From positions 1 to 64,000 of the forward strand of contig JAUIJL010000014.1 in NCBI GenBank assembly GCA_030431255.1: a DNA stretch of 64,000 nt, written 5' to 3'. Positions 55,393-64,000 of this stretch are shown one piece after another. The notes below the pieces were generated by a model. It worked only from the letters and a program-made list of their open reading frames with translations, made no database searches and was not told the origin of the DNA. Positions within the stretch are counted from its first letter, which is position 1. Every line of letters begins with the position of its first letter. The position numbers and the translations under genes were made by a program. Source of the stretch: Thermoanaerobaculia bacterium (GTDB lineage Bacteria > Acidobacteriota > Thermoanaerobaculia > Multivoradales > J023).

Positions 55393-56738
55393 AAAAAGCA
55401 ATAGCATTTTTCCTACTCCTTTCTTGGACCACCCCTCTTCTGGCACAGCCCCAGCGAGTCATCGGTTATGTCAATGGCGTGTTTAATACTGAAGAAGATG
55501 CTCAGATAACCCTCAATGTCCTGTATGGGCTCTATCGAATTGATTTTCAGGGCGAAATGTCTCGGGAAGAATTCGAAATTCAGTATAGAAAGGAACTATT
55601 TTACAACGAAACAGCTTGCCCCGATGATCCGGATGCTGGAATCTTCACAAAAGTGACCTGCCTGGGCGATCTATTTGAGGCCGGTGTCCAGAATGGCTCG
55701 ATTCAGACGGCCCGAGAATTCTGGGAACTGGAAGATGTTCTAGTTCGAGCGGATCCTGCTACAGAACTTGCTGAGGAGGTCGCTCAGGCAGCTCTGGATG
55801 TCGTAATTGACCTGTCAGAGCAAATCATTGTTGAAGATACTGAGGTGATTCGAAACCAAATCCAAGAATTGACGGATGCTGGTCATGAAGTTGTGATGGT
55901 GATGCACTCGCAGGGGAACTTTTTCGGAAACGACGCTTGGGACGAGTTGAATGGATACGGGCAACTGCTCACTACACCCGTCAGTATAGCGACGCCGGAC
56001 AGCAGAGTTGCCAACAGCGGTGAGTACACTACCGTTCACTGCGATCCAATTGATTCTGTCCCCTTCGCTCTTCCATCGAATCTGTCGTCAATTGACTGCC
56101 CGTGGTTCCCGGGAACTGGGGTTGCTGGATGTAAGTTGATGTGCCATGCGGTCATGACCTATCTCTCCGGAGGAGTCAGCGATAGTCTCTCTCGAAGTTT
56201 GATCTTTGGCTACATACACCAGGGTTTCGAGGGCGCAATTCCCAGCGAATCCCTTATTGAGAACGGGAGCTTTACATTCGGGACCGATGGATGGACTTTG
56301 GCTGGAGACTTCTGGGCCGGGACGACTTTGAGTAATTATCTTTCGCCGTATGGATATTCGGCTGGAGGCGTAGACTCAAATGGGTTTCATAAAAACAATG
56401 CCTCCGGCACAATGGAGCAAACGGTCTTTATTCCAGCGAATCAAGGGGATGTTGCGACTCTTCGCTTCCATTTGAATATCACTACTGATGAGCCAACCAG
56501 CGAGGTTTTTGACCAATTCGGTGTTCTGCTCTTCAATGGAGACACTGGAGAATATATTTCGACGCCGATTTTCGGCCACAATGGAAACGCCTCGTCATCT
56601 CCCACTGACTACGATCTATTCGTGATCGATATGAGCGGTTTTCTTGGTCGGTCAATAAAAATACAGTTTAAAGCTACCTCAGATAATTCCTATCCGACAG
56701 TTTTTCGGATCGACGACGTGTCGCTAATCGTCCGCTAA
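55389..56738 (+). CDS. Secreted putative alpha/beta-hydrolase-like protein with C-terminal jelly-roll-like domain
   Basis: Signal MKKAIAFFLLLSWTTPLLAQ; HEVVMVMHSQGNFFGNDAW (GxSxG-like HSQGN); LIENGSFTFGTDGWTLAGDFWAG...; ATGA overlap with upstream gene. Confidence 0.62.
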   Translation: MKKAIAFFLLLSWTTPLLAQPQRVIGYVNGVFNTEEDAQITLNVLYGLYRIDFQGEMSREEFEIQYRKELFYNETACPDDPDAGIFTKVTCLGDLFEAGVQNGSIQTAREFWELEDVLVRADPATELAEEVAQAALDVVIDLSEQIIVEDTEVIRNQIQELTDAGHEVVMVMHSQGNFFGNDAWDELNGYGQLLTTPVSIATPDSRVANSGEYTTVHCDPIDSVPFALPSNLSSIDCPWFPGTGVAGCKLMCHAVMTYLSGGVSDSLSRSLIFGYIHQGFEGAIPSESLIENGSFTFGTDGWTLAGDFWAGTTLSNYLSPYGYSAGGVDSNGFHKNNASGTMEQTVFIPANQGDVATLRFHLNITTDEPTSEVFDQFGVLLFNGDTGEYISTPIFGHNGNASSSPTDYDLFVIDMSGFLGRSIKIQFKATSDNSYPTVFRIDDVSLIVR

Positions 56739-56780
56739 GTTTCTGCGGGCCGTCCTACGATTTTGTAGAAACGGCCCGCT

Positions 56781-57248
56781 TTAGCATTCCCCACGCTGCT
56801 TCAACGACACCCATTGTCGTCCTTGCCCCAGAATCAGATGATCCATCAACCGAATCCCCAACAGTTCTGAAGCCTCCTTCATCCGTATCGTAAACTCCAG
56901 ATCCTCCGGCGAAGGATCGGGATCACCCATCGGATGAGTGTGACAGAGCACAATCCCAGCCGCATTCACCAGTAACGCCGCTTGGAGAATCACCCGCGGA
57001 TCCGCCGTACAACGCGTCAACGTCCCCCGAAACGCCTCCTGCCAAGCGATCACCACATTGCGCATATCCACAAACGCCGCCGCCATCACCTCCTGGGCTC
57101 GATCCCCCAGCTCCAACCAGAAATATCGCGCCGCCATTTCCGGCCGATCGATCTTCGTCTCCGGCACCCGCACTTGACCGTCAGCCACCACCTGCAAGCG
57201 ATAGCGCGTCACCACCCGCAACTGCTCGATCTGTTGCTCGACATTCAC
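56781..57248 (-). CDS. RadC-family JAB/MPN protein
   Basis: NAAGIVLCHTHPMGDPDPSPEDLEFTIRMKEASELLGIRLMDHLILG JAMM motif (HxHPxGxxxPSxxD). Confidence 0.9.
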   Translation of the reverse strand: MNVEQQIEQLRVVTRYRLQVVADGQVRVPETKIDRPEMAARYFWLELGDRAQEVMAAAFVDMRNVVIAWQEAFRGTLTRCTADPRVILQAALLVNAAGIVLCHTHPMGDPDPSPEDLEFTIRMKEASELLGIRLMDHLILGQGRQWVSLKQRGEC

Positions 57249-57442
57249 GAGATCCGCAAAGCCGAAGGGAACTCACCCGAGCTCGGTTCCGAGACGGTCT
57301 CCGATGGTGAAGTTTGAGAAACGGAAAACGGCAGATCGAGATTCATGCCGGACTGGATACGCGAAGGTTTCATGGGAAAGAAAAAAGAAAAAGAAAGGAA
57401 AAGAGGAGCGCAAACAAAGAGTCGAGAGTCGCAAGGGTACAG

Positions 57443-58333
57443 CTAACGACCGAAATCCACTCCGCAACCACGTACTTGTCGTCGGCCTTTCCGAAGCCCA
57501 GTGGACCCAAGGGCCTCTCTAGCGCGTTGCCACTGCCACTGCGCTGATTCAAACACCTCCGCCAACCCCAACGTTTTCAACCGATACCGCCGACCGTTCT
57601 CCACGTCCTCCACCCCGGCACTCTTCCCGCGCTTGTACAGGCGCAACCCTTTCTTCAACAACCGCCGGAAACACTCCGCTCCAGTCGTCGCCACCGCTAG
57701 CTCAGCACGAACCAAACCGGCTACCATCTCTTTCCGCGTCGACCGCCGATCTCCCCGTCGCTTCCTTTCTCTCTCACCGCGACTCAGGTGCAGCCTCGAT
57801 GATGCCGGTAGCGATCTCGATTTCACTTTCACCCCACCCTGCGCCACCGAATGCCCAAGGAACGGATACCGCTCCCGCTGATATCGCTCCACCTCTCTCT
57901 GAATCGACCGAAAATCACACCTCGATAACCTCAAGCGCCGCGAGCTGCCGACATTATTCGCCGAAATCACCACATGGACATGGGGGCACTCCGTATTGAA
58001 ATGCCCCCGCGCATACGCCAACGCATACGGCGCCCGCAGATCCAAATATCGGCGCACCAAATCCTCCATCATCGGTACCGTCACCGATTCCCGATCCTCC
58101 TGCCCGAAACTCAAGATCTCGTGGTAGAGCACATTTCCATTCTTTCGCCGCTTCAAGCACCCGGCATTGGCGAAAAACTCCCGACGGATCCCGTCGAGAT
58201 CATTTTCCTGAGCCTTCACATTGTGGAGCCAAGCGGGGCCGACAGATTCCGGGGCATTCACATACCGCAGCAGCTGCCCGAAGGTCTTACTCTTCCTCGA
58301 CATCGATTTGATGATCATGGGGCAAAGATTCAA
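57443..58333 (-). CDS. Relaxase/mobilization nuclease (MobA/VirD2-like)
   Basis: YALAYARGHFNTECPHVHVVISANNV relaxase HxH motif; adjacent MobC-like gene. Confidence 0.83.
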   Translation of the reverse strand: MNLCPMIIKSMSRKSKTFGQLLRYVNAPESVGPAWLHNVKAQENDLDGIRREFFANAGCLKRRKNGNVLYHEILSFGQEDRESVTVPMMEDLVRRYLDLRAPYALAYARGHFNTECPHVHVVISANNVGSSRRLRLSRCDFRSIQREVERYQRERYPFLGHSVAQGGVKVKSRSLPASSRLHLSRGERERKRRGDRRSTRKEMVAGLVRAELAVATTGAECFRRLLKKGLRLYKRGKSAGVEDVENGRRYRLKTLGLAEVFESAQWQWQRAREALGSTGLRKGRRQVRGCGVDFGR

Positions 58334-58664
58334 GAGCCTGACGCAACACCAACACCAAACGCTCCATCATGATCACCAACTGCGCCGCCTTCCGGAGATC
58401 GTCATGAGTTAACCGCTGATACGTTTTCGCCCGCTTGGCGATCTGATTCAGATTCGTCCCCACTCTTCTGACCTCCTGGACAATCTTGGTCAAATGCTTC
58501 TCCAAGGAGGACGGCAACAACGACCGTCGATCGAGATAGGCCAACGCCGCATCGCGGACAAAAGGAGCGAGCCGAGAATTGAATTGTTGAGCGACCTGCT
58601 GGAGCCGAAAGAACTGCTCAGGATGAAGATTGCAGGTGACGCGGTGGGTGTAGGTTCCGTGCAT
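58287..58664 (-). CDS. MobC-like mobilization accessory protein
   Basis: HRVTCNLHPEQFFRLQQVAQQFNSRLAPFVRDAALAYLDRR; VRRVGTNLNQIAKRAK. Start inferred at MHGTYTHRV (58664). Confidence 0.77.
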   Translation of the reverse strand: MHGTYTHRVTCNLHPEQFFRLQQVAQQFNSRLAPFVRDAALAYLDRRSLLPSSLEKHLTKIVQEVRRVGTNLNQIAKRAKTYQRLTHDDLRKAAQLVIMMERLVLVLRQALESLPHDHQIDVEEE

Positions 58665-59057
58665 GGGGTGAGAATAAAAAGGGAAAAGTCTCCGAGTAGG
58701 TAAACGAAGCCAACGGCTCAGAGTCCCCAATATCGAAGAGACGCGACCCACCCTAACGACCCCTGAATCTCCCGCAAACCCTCTCGGCATCTGGGCTGCC
58801 GAAAACTCCTGCCAACCGGAAAAAAGTCGGGAAATTTAAGGCTGGTTTAGGAGAGCTTAAGTATTCACTAAGCGTTCGGGTGGAACCATCGGTTAGTCCA
58901 TGCCTTCCAAAGCAAGAAGCGTTTTCGTTTTGTTGATATGCCTGGTCCATGAGCCTGGTTGCAAGATAAAACCGCGTTTACGAATAGGGAGAAAGTGAAG
59001 ATGCCCTGGCACTTCTTGCTTTCTTCAAATTGTCCTGAGCCCCAAAATGTTTAGAGA

Positions 59058-59840
59058 ATGAAGAGGGATGTGAAGGTGAAACCCAGCGACAAGGCCACTA
59101 GACGATGGACGCAGCTCAAGTTCGTGCTGAGATTCAGCGAGACCACCCTACGGAACTGGCTGAGTAAGAAGGTCCTATTTACTGTGTTACCGGTGGTTAT
59201 TGTCGCGATGGTCGCCTGGGCACTCTGTGAAGACAATCGCGAAATTAAGATCCTTTTAGCTCCGGAATGGTCGTTTGCCGCAATTGTTCTCTATGATGCG
59301 GCGATTGGGAAGCTCATGTTTCTGGCAACGAACCGGCATTTCCCCAATAGCTTCAGTAGTTACGCTCGGATGCTTCTGATTCCACTCATTCTATCGGCGG
59401 TGATTTTTCTCTTTGCGATTCTCAATCGCGAGGGTACCGGATTCAAATTCGACGAGCAGTTTCTCATCTGGGCCCAGATAATTCTGTTTAGCCTAGCTGC
59501 TGTGATGTCCTATGGCGCAGAAATACTGGACACCGCCATTATTGAAGAACGGAATCGGATTCCAGAATGGATGGCTCGCTCGCGTTACTATACCTACTTA
59601 GAGTCAGATCTCTCTAGAATCGAGAAATCCCTTCAAAGGGTAGAATCAATGGTGGTATCTTTCGATAAAATGCAGTTTCCAAACTACGGCGACAGCACAG
59701 CGAGAGAAAACTGGAATCAGGATCAAAGAAGAGTCATTGTCCGTTGGCTGGAGCAGATCGACGAGAAGACGACCAAGGTGCATACCCAAGTTGCGGATTG
59801 GGAATCCCGACTACGAGCGAAAGCTATCGATGAAGAATAG
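59058..59840 (+). CDS. Hypothetical membrane protein with C-terminal coiled coil
   Basis: Hydrophobic helices VLFTVLPVVIVAMVAWAL, MLLIPLILSAVIFLFAIL, WAQIILFSLAAVMSYG; no family recognised. Confidence 0.65.
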   Translation: MKRDVKVKPSDKATRRWTQLKFVLRFSETTLRNWLSKKVLFTVLPVVIVAMVAWALCEDNREIKILLAPEWSFAAIVLYDAAIGKLMFLATNRHFPNSFSSYARMLLIPLILSAVIFLFAILNREGTGFKFDEQFLIWAQIILFSLAAVMSYGAEILDTAIIEERNRIPEWMARSRYYTYLESDLSRIEKSLQRVESMVVSFDKMQFPNYGDSTARENWNQDQRRVIVRWLEQIDEKTTKVHTQVADWESRLRAKAIDEE

Positions 59841-59878
59841 TTTTGTCTCATAGAGGTGTCGTTGCCAGTGGGGTCGAG

Positions 59879-60125
59879 GGGCAAAGCCCCCGCAAGAGCG
59901 ATTGGGCTCCGAGCTTTGCTCGGATGCCCAATTGCAATCTTGCCCCCGCCCCAAGCTGTGCTTCCTGGGTGGGGCCACAGCTCATCGTTCCGGCAGCTTT
60001 GCTGCCCGCCGCCGAACAACCGTGGGGTGTTTGCTAGCCGGGGGTTGCTCGGCAACCATCGTCAAAGATGGACACCTTCGTCGTCGATTTTGGCGACGTC
60101 ACTGCGGCAGCTTTGCTGCTGGCGA
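59879..60125. repeat. Cluster of palindromic hairpins with AGCTTTGCT / GCAAAGC cores
   Basis: 59879-59891, 59893-59944 (52-nt near-palindrome), 59993-60007, 60044-60058, 60104-60125. Confidence 0.7.
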
Positions 60126-60532
60126 TGTAAAACAGACTGAGCACTCTCTGGCCGCAGTGCTGCCGAGGCGAAGTGCCAAATAGTTGACGTTGGTCAGAGT
60201 GCTCTCCATGCTGAGGGCGATGTCTGAACTTTCTCGACCTGAACCCACCGCGTTCCTTCAGCCTGACGTCCGGATTCACGTCCGCACGGCGGGTAGGGTG
60301 CCGGGGAGTTGGGGTTGAGTCGCGGTTTCCATGGAACAAGAATGGGAGGAGCTGCACATTTGTCAAACTTTGAGTGTGCCGATTGACTCAATTTGCTCAG
60401 ATCTTGTGTCTAGTAGTCTTGAATCGTCCAGGGGATTGTTGACGTCCAGTTAGAGGCAAAATACAATTCCATCATTCCCGGACTGAACAAGAAGACTCAC
60501 AAGAAGACTCTAAGCCAATTAGGAGACACCCC

Positions 60533-60748
60533 GTGAAAAATAGATCTTTCGTGAAGCTGCTTGGCAAGGCTGCACTATGTGTTGTGGTGGGAATGCTTTT
60601 GGCAGCACCAACGATGGGAGCTGGTCCTTTCATCGAATACCAAGAAGTGCCCCACTACGTGAGCGGCGAGGGGTGGTGTCTTAAGAGGGTTTGGTACTAC
60701 GACACCCCGGAGGGTCAAGAGGTTTTCAATTCACAAATCATATGCTGA
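60533..60748 (+). CDS. Small secreted protein, 71 aa
   Basis: GTG start after AGGAGA; signal KLLGKAALCVVVGMLLAAPTMGA; mature part FIEYQEVPHYVSGEGWCLKRVWYYDTPEGQEVFNSQIIC. Confidence 0.6.
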   Translation: MKNRSFVKLLGKAALCVVVGMLLAAPTMGAGPFIEYQEVPHYVSGEGWCLKRVWYYDTPEGQEVFNSQIIC

Positions 60749-61380
60749 CAATATTTGCGGTTGTCGTTGGGCTCGCTGGCTTGAGCCCCCCTGAAGTGAT
60801 CCGTATGGATTTCGCAGAGGTTCGAAACCATATAGATAGTGGCTCCTGGAGAAAGGCAAGGAACCAGCTTAACGACAGTATGCTTAGCGTCATCAAGGAG
60901 GGCGGTAGCCTGGATGGTGGAGATCTCGTCCAAGCTATTCGGTTGCGAGCGGTCATCGAAGCCGGCGCCGGACAGGAAAAGGACGCGGCTTTTTGGTGGC
61001 ATATCGGTCTGAACCTACACGCCGACAAAGCAGAGTCCGTTCTGACACTTCTTTCGGAGGAGAAAGCGGCCACACTTCGAGCCATTCGAGTCAGACCTCA
61101 TCTACCTCCCGTGCCCCGGGGGCACCCGAAAGGTAGGGGGCCGGGGCGTCGTGGCTCGTCGCTCTACACGACTGCGGGCAGTCGATTTCACGGGGAAGTG
61201 AAATTCGAAGGGTTGATCGATGGAGCCCGGGTTAAAGAACCACTTCTGGTGGAAGCTACGGTTCCCACGGCTGGCGTCTATGCAGCTCTTGAGGAGCTCG
61301 TCGCAGTACGAATGTCCGCCAGATCTCGCTCTGGACCCGGGCCCTCGCGACACTTCATTTTTAAGTTCAGTGGCCGTTGA
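60742..61380 (+). CDS. Hypothetical secreted/periplasmic protein
   Basis: ATG at 60742 overlaps the upstream stop; MLTIFAVVVGLAGLSPPEVIRMDFAEVRNHIDSGSWRKARNQL. Confidence 0.55.
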   Translation: MLTIFAVVVGLAGLSPPEVIRMDFAEVRNHIDSGSWRKARNQLNDSMLSVIKEGGSLDGGDLVQAIRLRAVIEAGAGQEKDAAFWWHIGLNLHADKAESVLTLLSEEKAATLRAIRVRPHLPPVPRGHPKGRGPGRRGSSLYTTAGSRFHGEVKFEGLIDGARVKEPLLVEATVPTAGVYAALEELVAVRMSARSRSGPGPSRHFIFKFSGR

Positions 61381-61586
61381 CAGCGGCTATTTCCCTGGTT
61401 CTGACTCCTTTGATTTCAGCGACTAGCAAGCATTGGGTGAGCTGCTAGGTAGTTCGAGTGCCAGGGAGTCCGTAACCTCGCCGACGATTCTTTGACTCAG
61501 CTCAAGCCGTTTGCTAGCTTGCCTAGGAGTAGTGCAAGTCAGCGTTCTGCGCAGTAGTTTTGGTCAGGTTAAGACGGAGGTGAGGC

Positions 61587-62126
61587 GTGTCCAACTTTCT
61601 GAGATCACTCGCAATGACTGGTCTGGTTTTGTTTGGCGGAACAGCCGTGTCCGCCCAAGACTTAGGAGAGATCGAAACCTTTAAGAGCAAGAAAGGTTCT
61701 GTGATCTGGTTGAAGGGAGAAGCCGGTCCAGCAGGCGCGCTGACCCTATCGATCATTCCCGGCGCGTTGGCCACCCAGGCGCTCAGAATCTATTCGGAGC
61801 CGAGTCACACATTGCTTGCTTTGGTGCTCGATGGGGACTTCGTGAAGCTCGGAGATGGTGAAAAGTGGCGGGTGCAAAAAGTCGACGAGGAGCCCAGGGC
61901 AACGGCCATTACGAAGCTACCGGAAGCCGTTGCGCGTTTGACCGTTGAAGCGGCGCCCAAAGACGACACCAGGATAGCCGTCCATGTGCGGGCAGACTGG
62001 CCGAATGGCAAGGTAGAGGATCGCATCGTTGCAGACGCCCTGGTAGGCGATCTAAGCAAATTCGAGTTTTCTGTTTCACTCGGCGAAGAAAGAGCCAGAG
62101 CCTCAGCTTTACCTGCCGCTCCGTGA
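61587..62126 (+). CDS. Hypothetical secreted protein
   Basis: MSNFLRSLAMTGLVLFGGTAVSAQDLGEIETFKSKKGSVIWLKGEAG; alternative start inside. Confidence 0.55.
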   Translation: MSNFLRSLAMTGLVLFGGTAVSAQDLGEIETFKSKKGSVIWLKGEAGPAGALTLSIIPGALATQALRIYSEPSHTLLALVLDGDFVKLGDGEKWRVQKVDEEPRATAITKLPEAVARLTVEAAPKDDTRIAVHVRADWPNGKVEDRIVADALVGDLSKFEFSVSLGEERARASALPAAP

Positions 62127-62383
62127 CGACTCAGCGGCTATTTTCTAAGCCTAACCCCTTTGTTTCCAGCGAATAGGTCCCGCTCGCGCAAAATTTTCCG
62201 ATTTTTGCATTTACGAACGAAAATGGGATTGCCCTTTCGGCCCTTTTGCCAATGCCGCCGACCCAGCGGCATTGGCGTTTGACGCCGATCCCGCCCAGAC
62301 CCCCATGGACGGCGGGTTTCCACCGCCTCCCGCCTTTCCACCCGTTCGACGCTTGACCCAACCCGTGGTGTTCTGTCGCCGTC

Positions 62384-63154
62384 ATGGCGACGAAGCGCAC
62401 ACCAAAACCCACCGACGGCCCGCCGTTCCCCTGCGAGCACTGCGGCCGCGAGTTCGACACGCGGACCTCCCGCGGTGCGCACTACCGGTGGTGTGAAAAG
62501 CGGCCGGGCTATCAACCGCCCGCCAAGCAAAAGCGGTCCTACACCCAAAGCCCCGCCACCCGACGCCAACGACGCACCGCCGCCCTCAAACACGGCGACC
62601 GCTCCGACCGCCCGTTCGCCGCCACCGCCTGCACCGACGGCGCCTGCAAACATCCGGACGGTCGCCCCTGTGAATTCCGCCAGAGTGTGGTCGAGCAAGG
62701 GGCCGACAACGCCGTGTGTTGGCCGGATGCCCTCGGCCTCAGCGCCGACCGTCCGACCCGTTTGGACGAGCTGCAAGCCACCTACGAAAAGGGGTTGGAT
62801 GATCCCATCGTGCTCGACGGCCTCAAGGCTCGATTCTTCGCCCTGCAAGCCGAAGCCTTTCTCGACGCCTCCGAGACCGCCCTAAGCGACGGCTTGGTCC
62901 AACGCTCCCAAGTCCTGCTTTTCGAAACCCCCGACGGCGAGCAAGTCATCGGCGAACGGCTCAGCCAACACCCCGGTGCGCGCCTCGCCTTCGGTCAGCT
63001 CGCCAAGAACCTCGGCGCCACCGCCGCCGACGAACGCACCACCCGCAAAGCCCACGGCGGAGCCCTCGGCAAACAAACCGAGGACGGCTTCGACCTCGCC
63101 GTCGACTCCCGCCGCAAGATCACTCAGCCCAAGAACACAGGGGGTTCCGAATGA
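62384..63154 (+). CDS. Putative phage terminase small-subunit-like protein with N-terminal zinc finger
   Basis: FPCEHCGREFDTRTSRGAHYRWC (CX2CX12HX3C); C-terminal ARLAFGQLAKNLGATAADERTTRK; ATGA-coupled to a terminase-like ATPase ORF. Confidence 0.55.
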   Translation: MATKRTPKPTDGPPFPCEHCGREFDTRTSRGAHYRWCEKRPGYQPPAKQKRSYTQSPATRRQRRTAALKHGDRSDRPFAATACTDGACKHPDGRPCEFRQSVVEQGADNAVCWPDALGLSADRPTRLDELQATYEKGLDDPIVLDGLKARFFALQAEAFLDASETALSDGLVQRSQVLLFETPDGEQVIGERLSQHPGARLAFGQLAKNLGATAADERTTRKAHGGALGKQTEDGFDLAVDSRRKITQPKNTGGSE

Positions 63155-64000
63155 ACCCCTGGGCCTTCGAAACCTGGTGGGGTGAGGTCGAGCGAATCAC
63201 TTGGAGCCTGTGGCCCTTCGGCATGGGCCGCGACGAGATCCGGCGACGGGAGCGCTGGTTCGCCTTCGTCGACGATCACGAGCTGGCGCGACGGTGGAAC
63301 GACCTGCCCCTGTGGATCTCCCAATCCGCCCACGTCCACGAACGCATGCCCCTGTGGATCCTCGACCACCTGGCGGCCGTCGATGTGCCTTTCGAGGATG
63401 CGGACCGCTACCTCGATTCCGAGCGCCTGCCCTTCGCTGATCCCATCGCCCTACAACTAGCCATCACCTTCGCCGACCCGGTCCGCTTCGCCGAGACCCA
63501 GTTTTTGATGCCCAACGAATACCGGCGCATGACCCGCTATTGGGCGTTTCAGAAGGCATGGATGCGCCTGCAACCGCAGCGGGTCGATCCCGACAGACCG
63601 GAGGACGTGAGCACCCTCAAAGTCATTCAATGCTCCGGTTTCGGCATCGGCAAAACCGTGCGCCTGTGCCATCGCGCCATCTACAAGCTCTTGGTCGAAC
63701 GGGTCGACGCCCTGCTCGGCGCACCCGAAGCCAGCCACGTCTTCACCATGTTCAACATCGTCAAACGCACGGTGGAGAAGAATCGATTCCTCGCCAAGCG
63801 CTGCCCGGAGATCCTCAAATCCGAGGCCGGCTTTCCCGTGGTCCGGACCTCCAAAGACCAAACCCTATATTTCCGCTGGGCCGACGCCGACGGCGACAGC
63901 TTCCGCTCGATCCACCTGGTGGGCGGATACGCCGCCGTCGACGAAGCGGCCAAGCTCAAGGGCGACCTCGACACCCAAACCGAGAACCTCGCCAACTTCG
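63151..64000 (+). CDS. Terminase large-subunit-like ATPase, truncated by window end (not in ORF track)
   Basis: Open frame from ATG 63151: MNPWAFETWWGEVERITWSLWPFGMGRDEIRRRERW...LKVIQCSGFGIGKTVRLCHRAIYKLL (Walker A-like)...SIHLVGGYAAVDEAAKLKG (Walker B-like DE). Confidence 0.6.
   Translation, partial: MNPWAFETWWGEVERITWSLWPFGMGRDEIRRRERWFAFVDDHELARRWNDLPLWISQSAHVHERMPLWILDHLAAVDVPFEDADRYLDSERLPFADPIALQLAITFADPVRFAETQFLMPNEYRRMTRYWAFQKAWMRLQPQRVDPDRPEDVSTLKVIQCSGFGIGKTVRLCHRAIYKLLVERVDALLGAPEASHVFTMFNIVKRTVEKNRFLAKRCPEILKSEAGFPVVRTSKDQTLYFRWADADGDSFRSIHLVGGYAAVDEAAKLKGDLDTQTENLANF

Overview
GC-rich bacterial chromosomal window (lineage not established; gene content such as LTD, HzsA-like, TPR/CadC and PQQ-like propeller proteins, plus GAFESGD-type tails, is suggestive of Acidobacteriota, which is inference only). 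About 0.5-49.9 kb looks like chromosomal backbone/accessory DNA; about 50-64 kb after tRNA-Lys(TTT) looks like mobile/accessory DNA (VirD4/TraG coupling protein, RadC, MobC-like protein, relaxase, then a phage-terminase-like pair running off the right edge). The two strongest candidates for something undescribed are: (1) a mostly minus-strand locus (about 5.4-20.4 kb) pairing an EhpF-like adenylating enzyme, an ALDH-type reductase and an Fe-ADH with four exported PQQ-like beta-propellers, a HemN-like radical SAM enzyme, a halogenase-like flavoprotein and a GT4 glycosyltransferase; (2) two consecutive, well-RBS'd 19-codon ORFs (MNLQTNLRSGAQGFIVPTG and MRVGTTMKTGAQGVIVATG) next to a convergent TPR-type gene, all enclosed by an inverted GACCCCTGATT repeat. 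Other observations include a decayed hipBA locus, a DinB-family gene remnant, a palindromic REP-like repeat family at gene 3' ends, and a hairpin-dense intergenic region near 60 kb. All product names come from reading the translations by eye; no database search was run.
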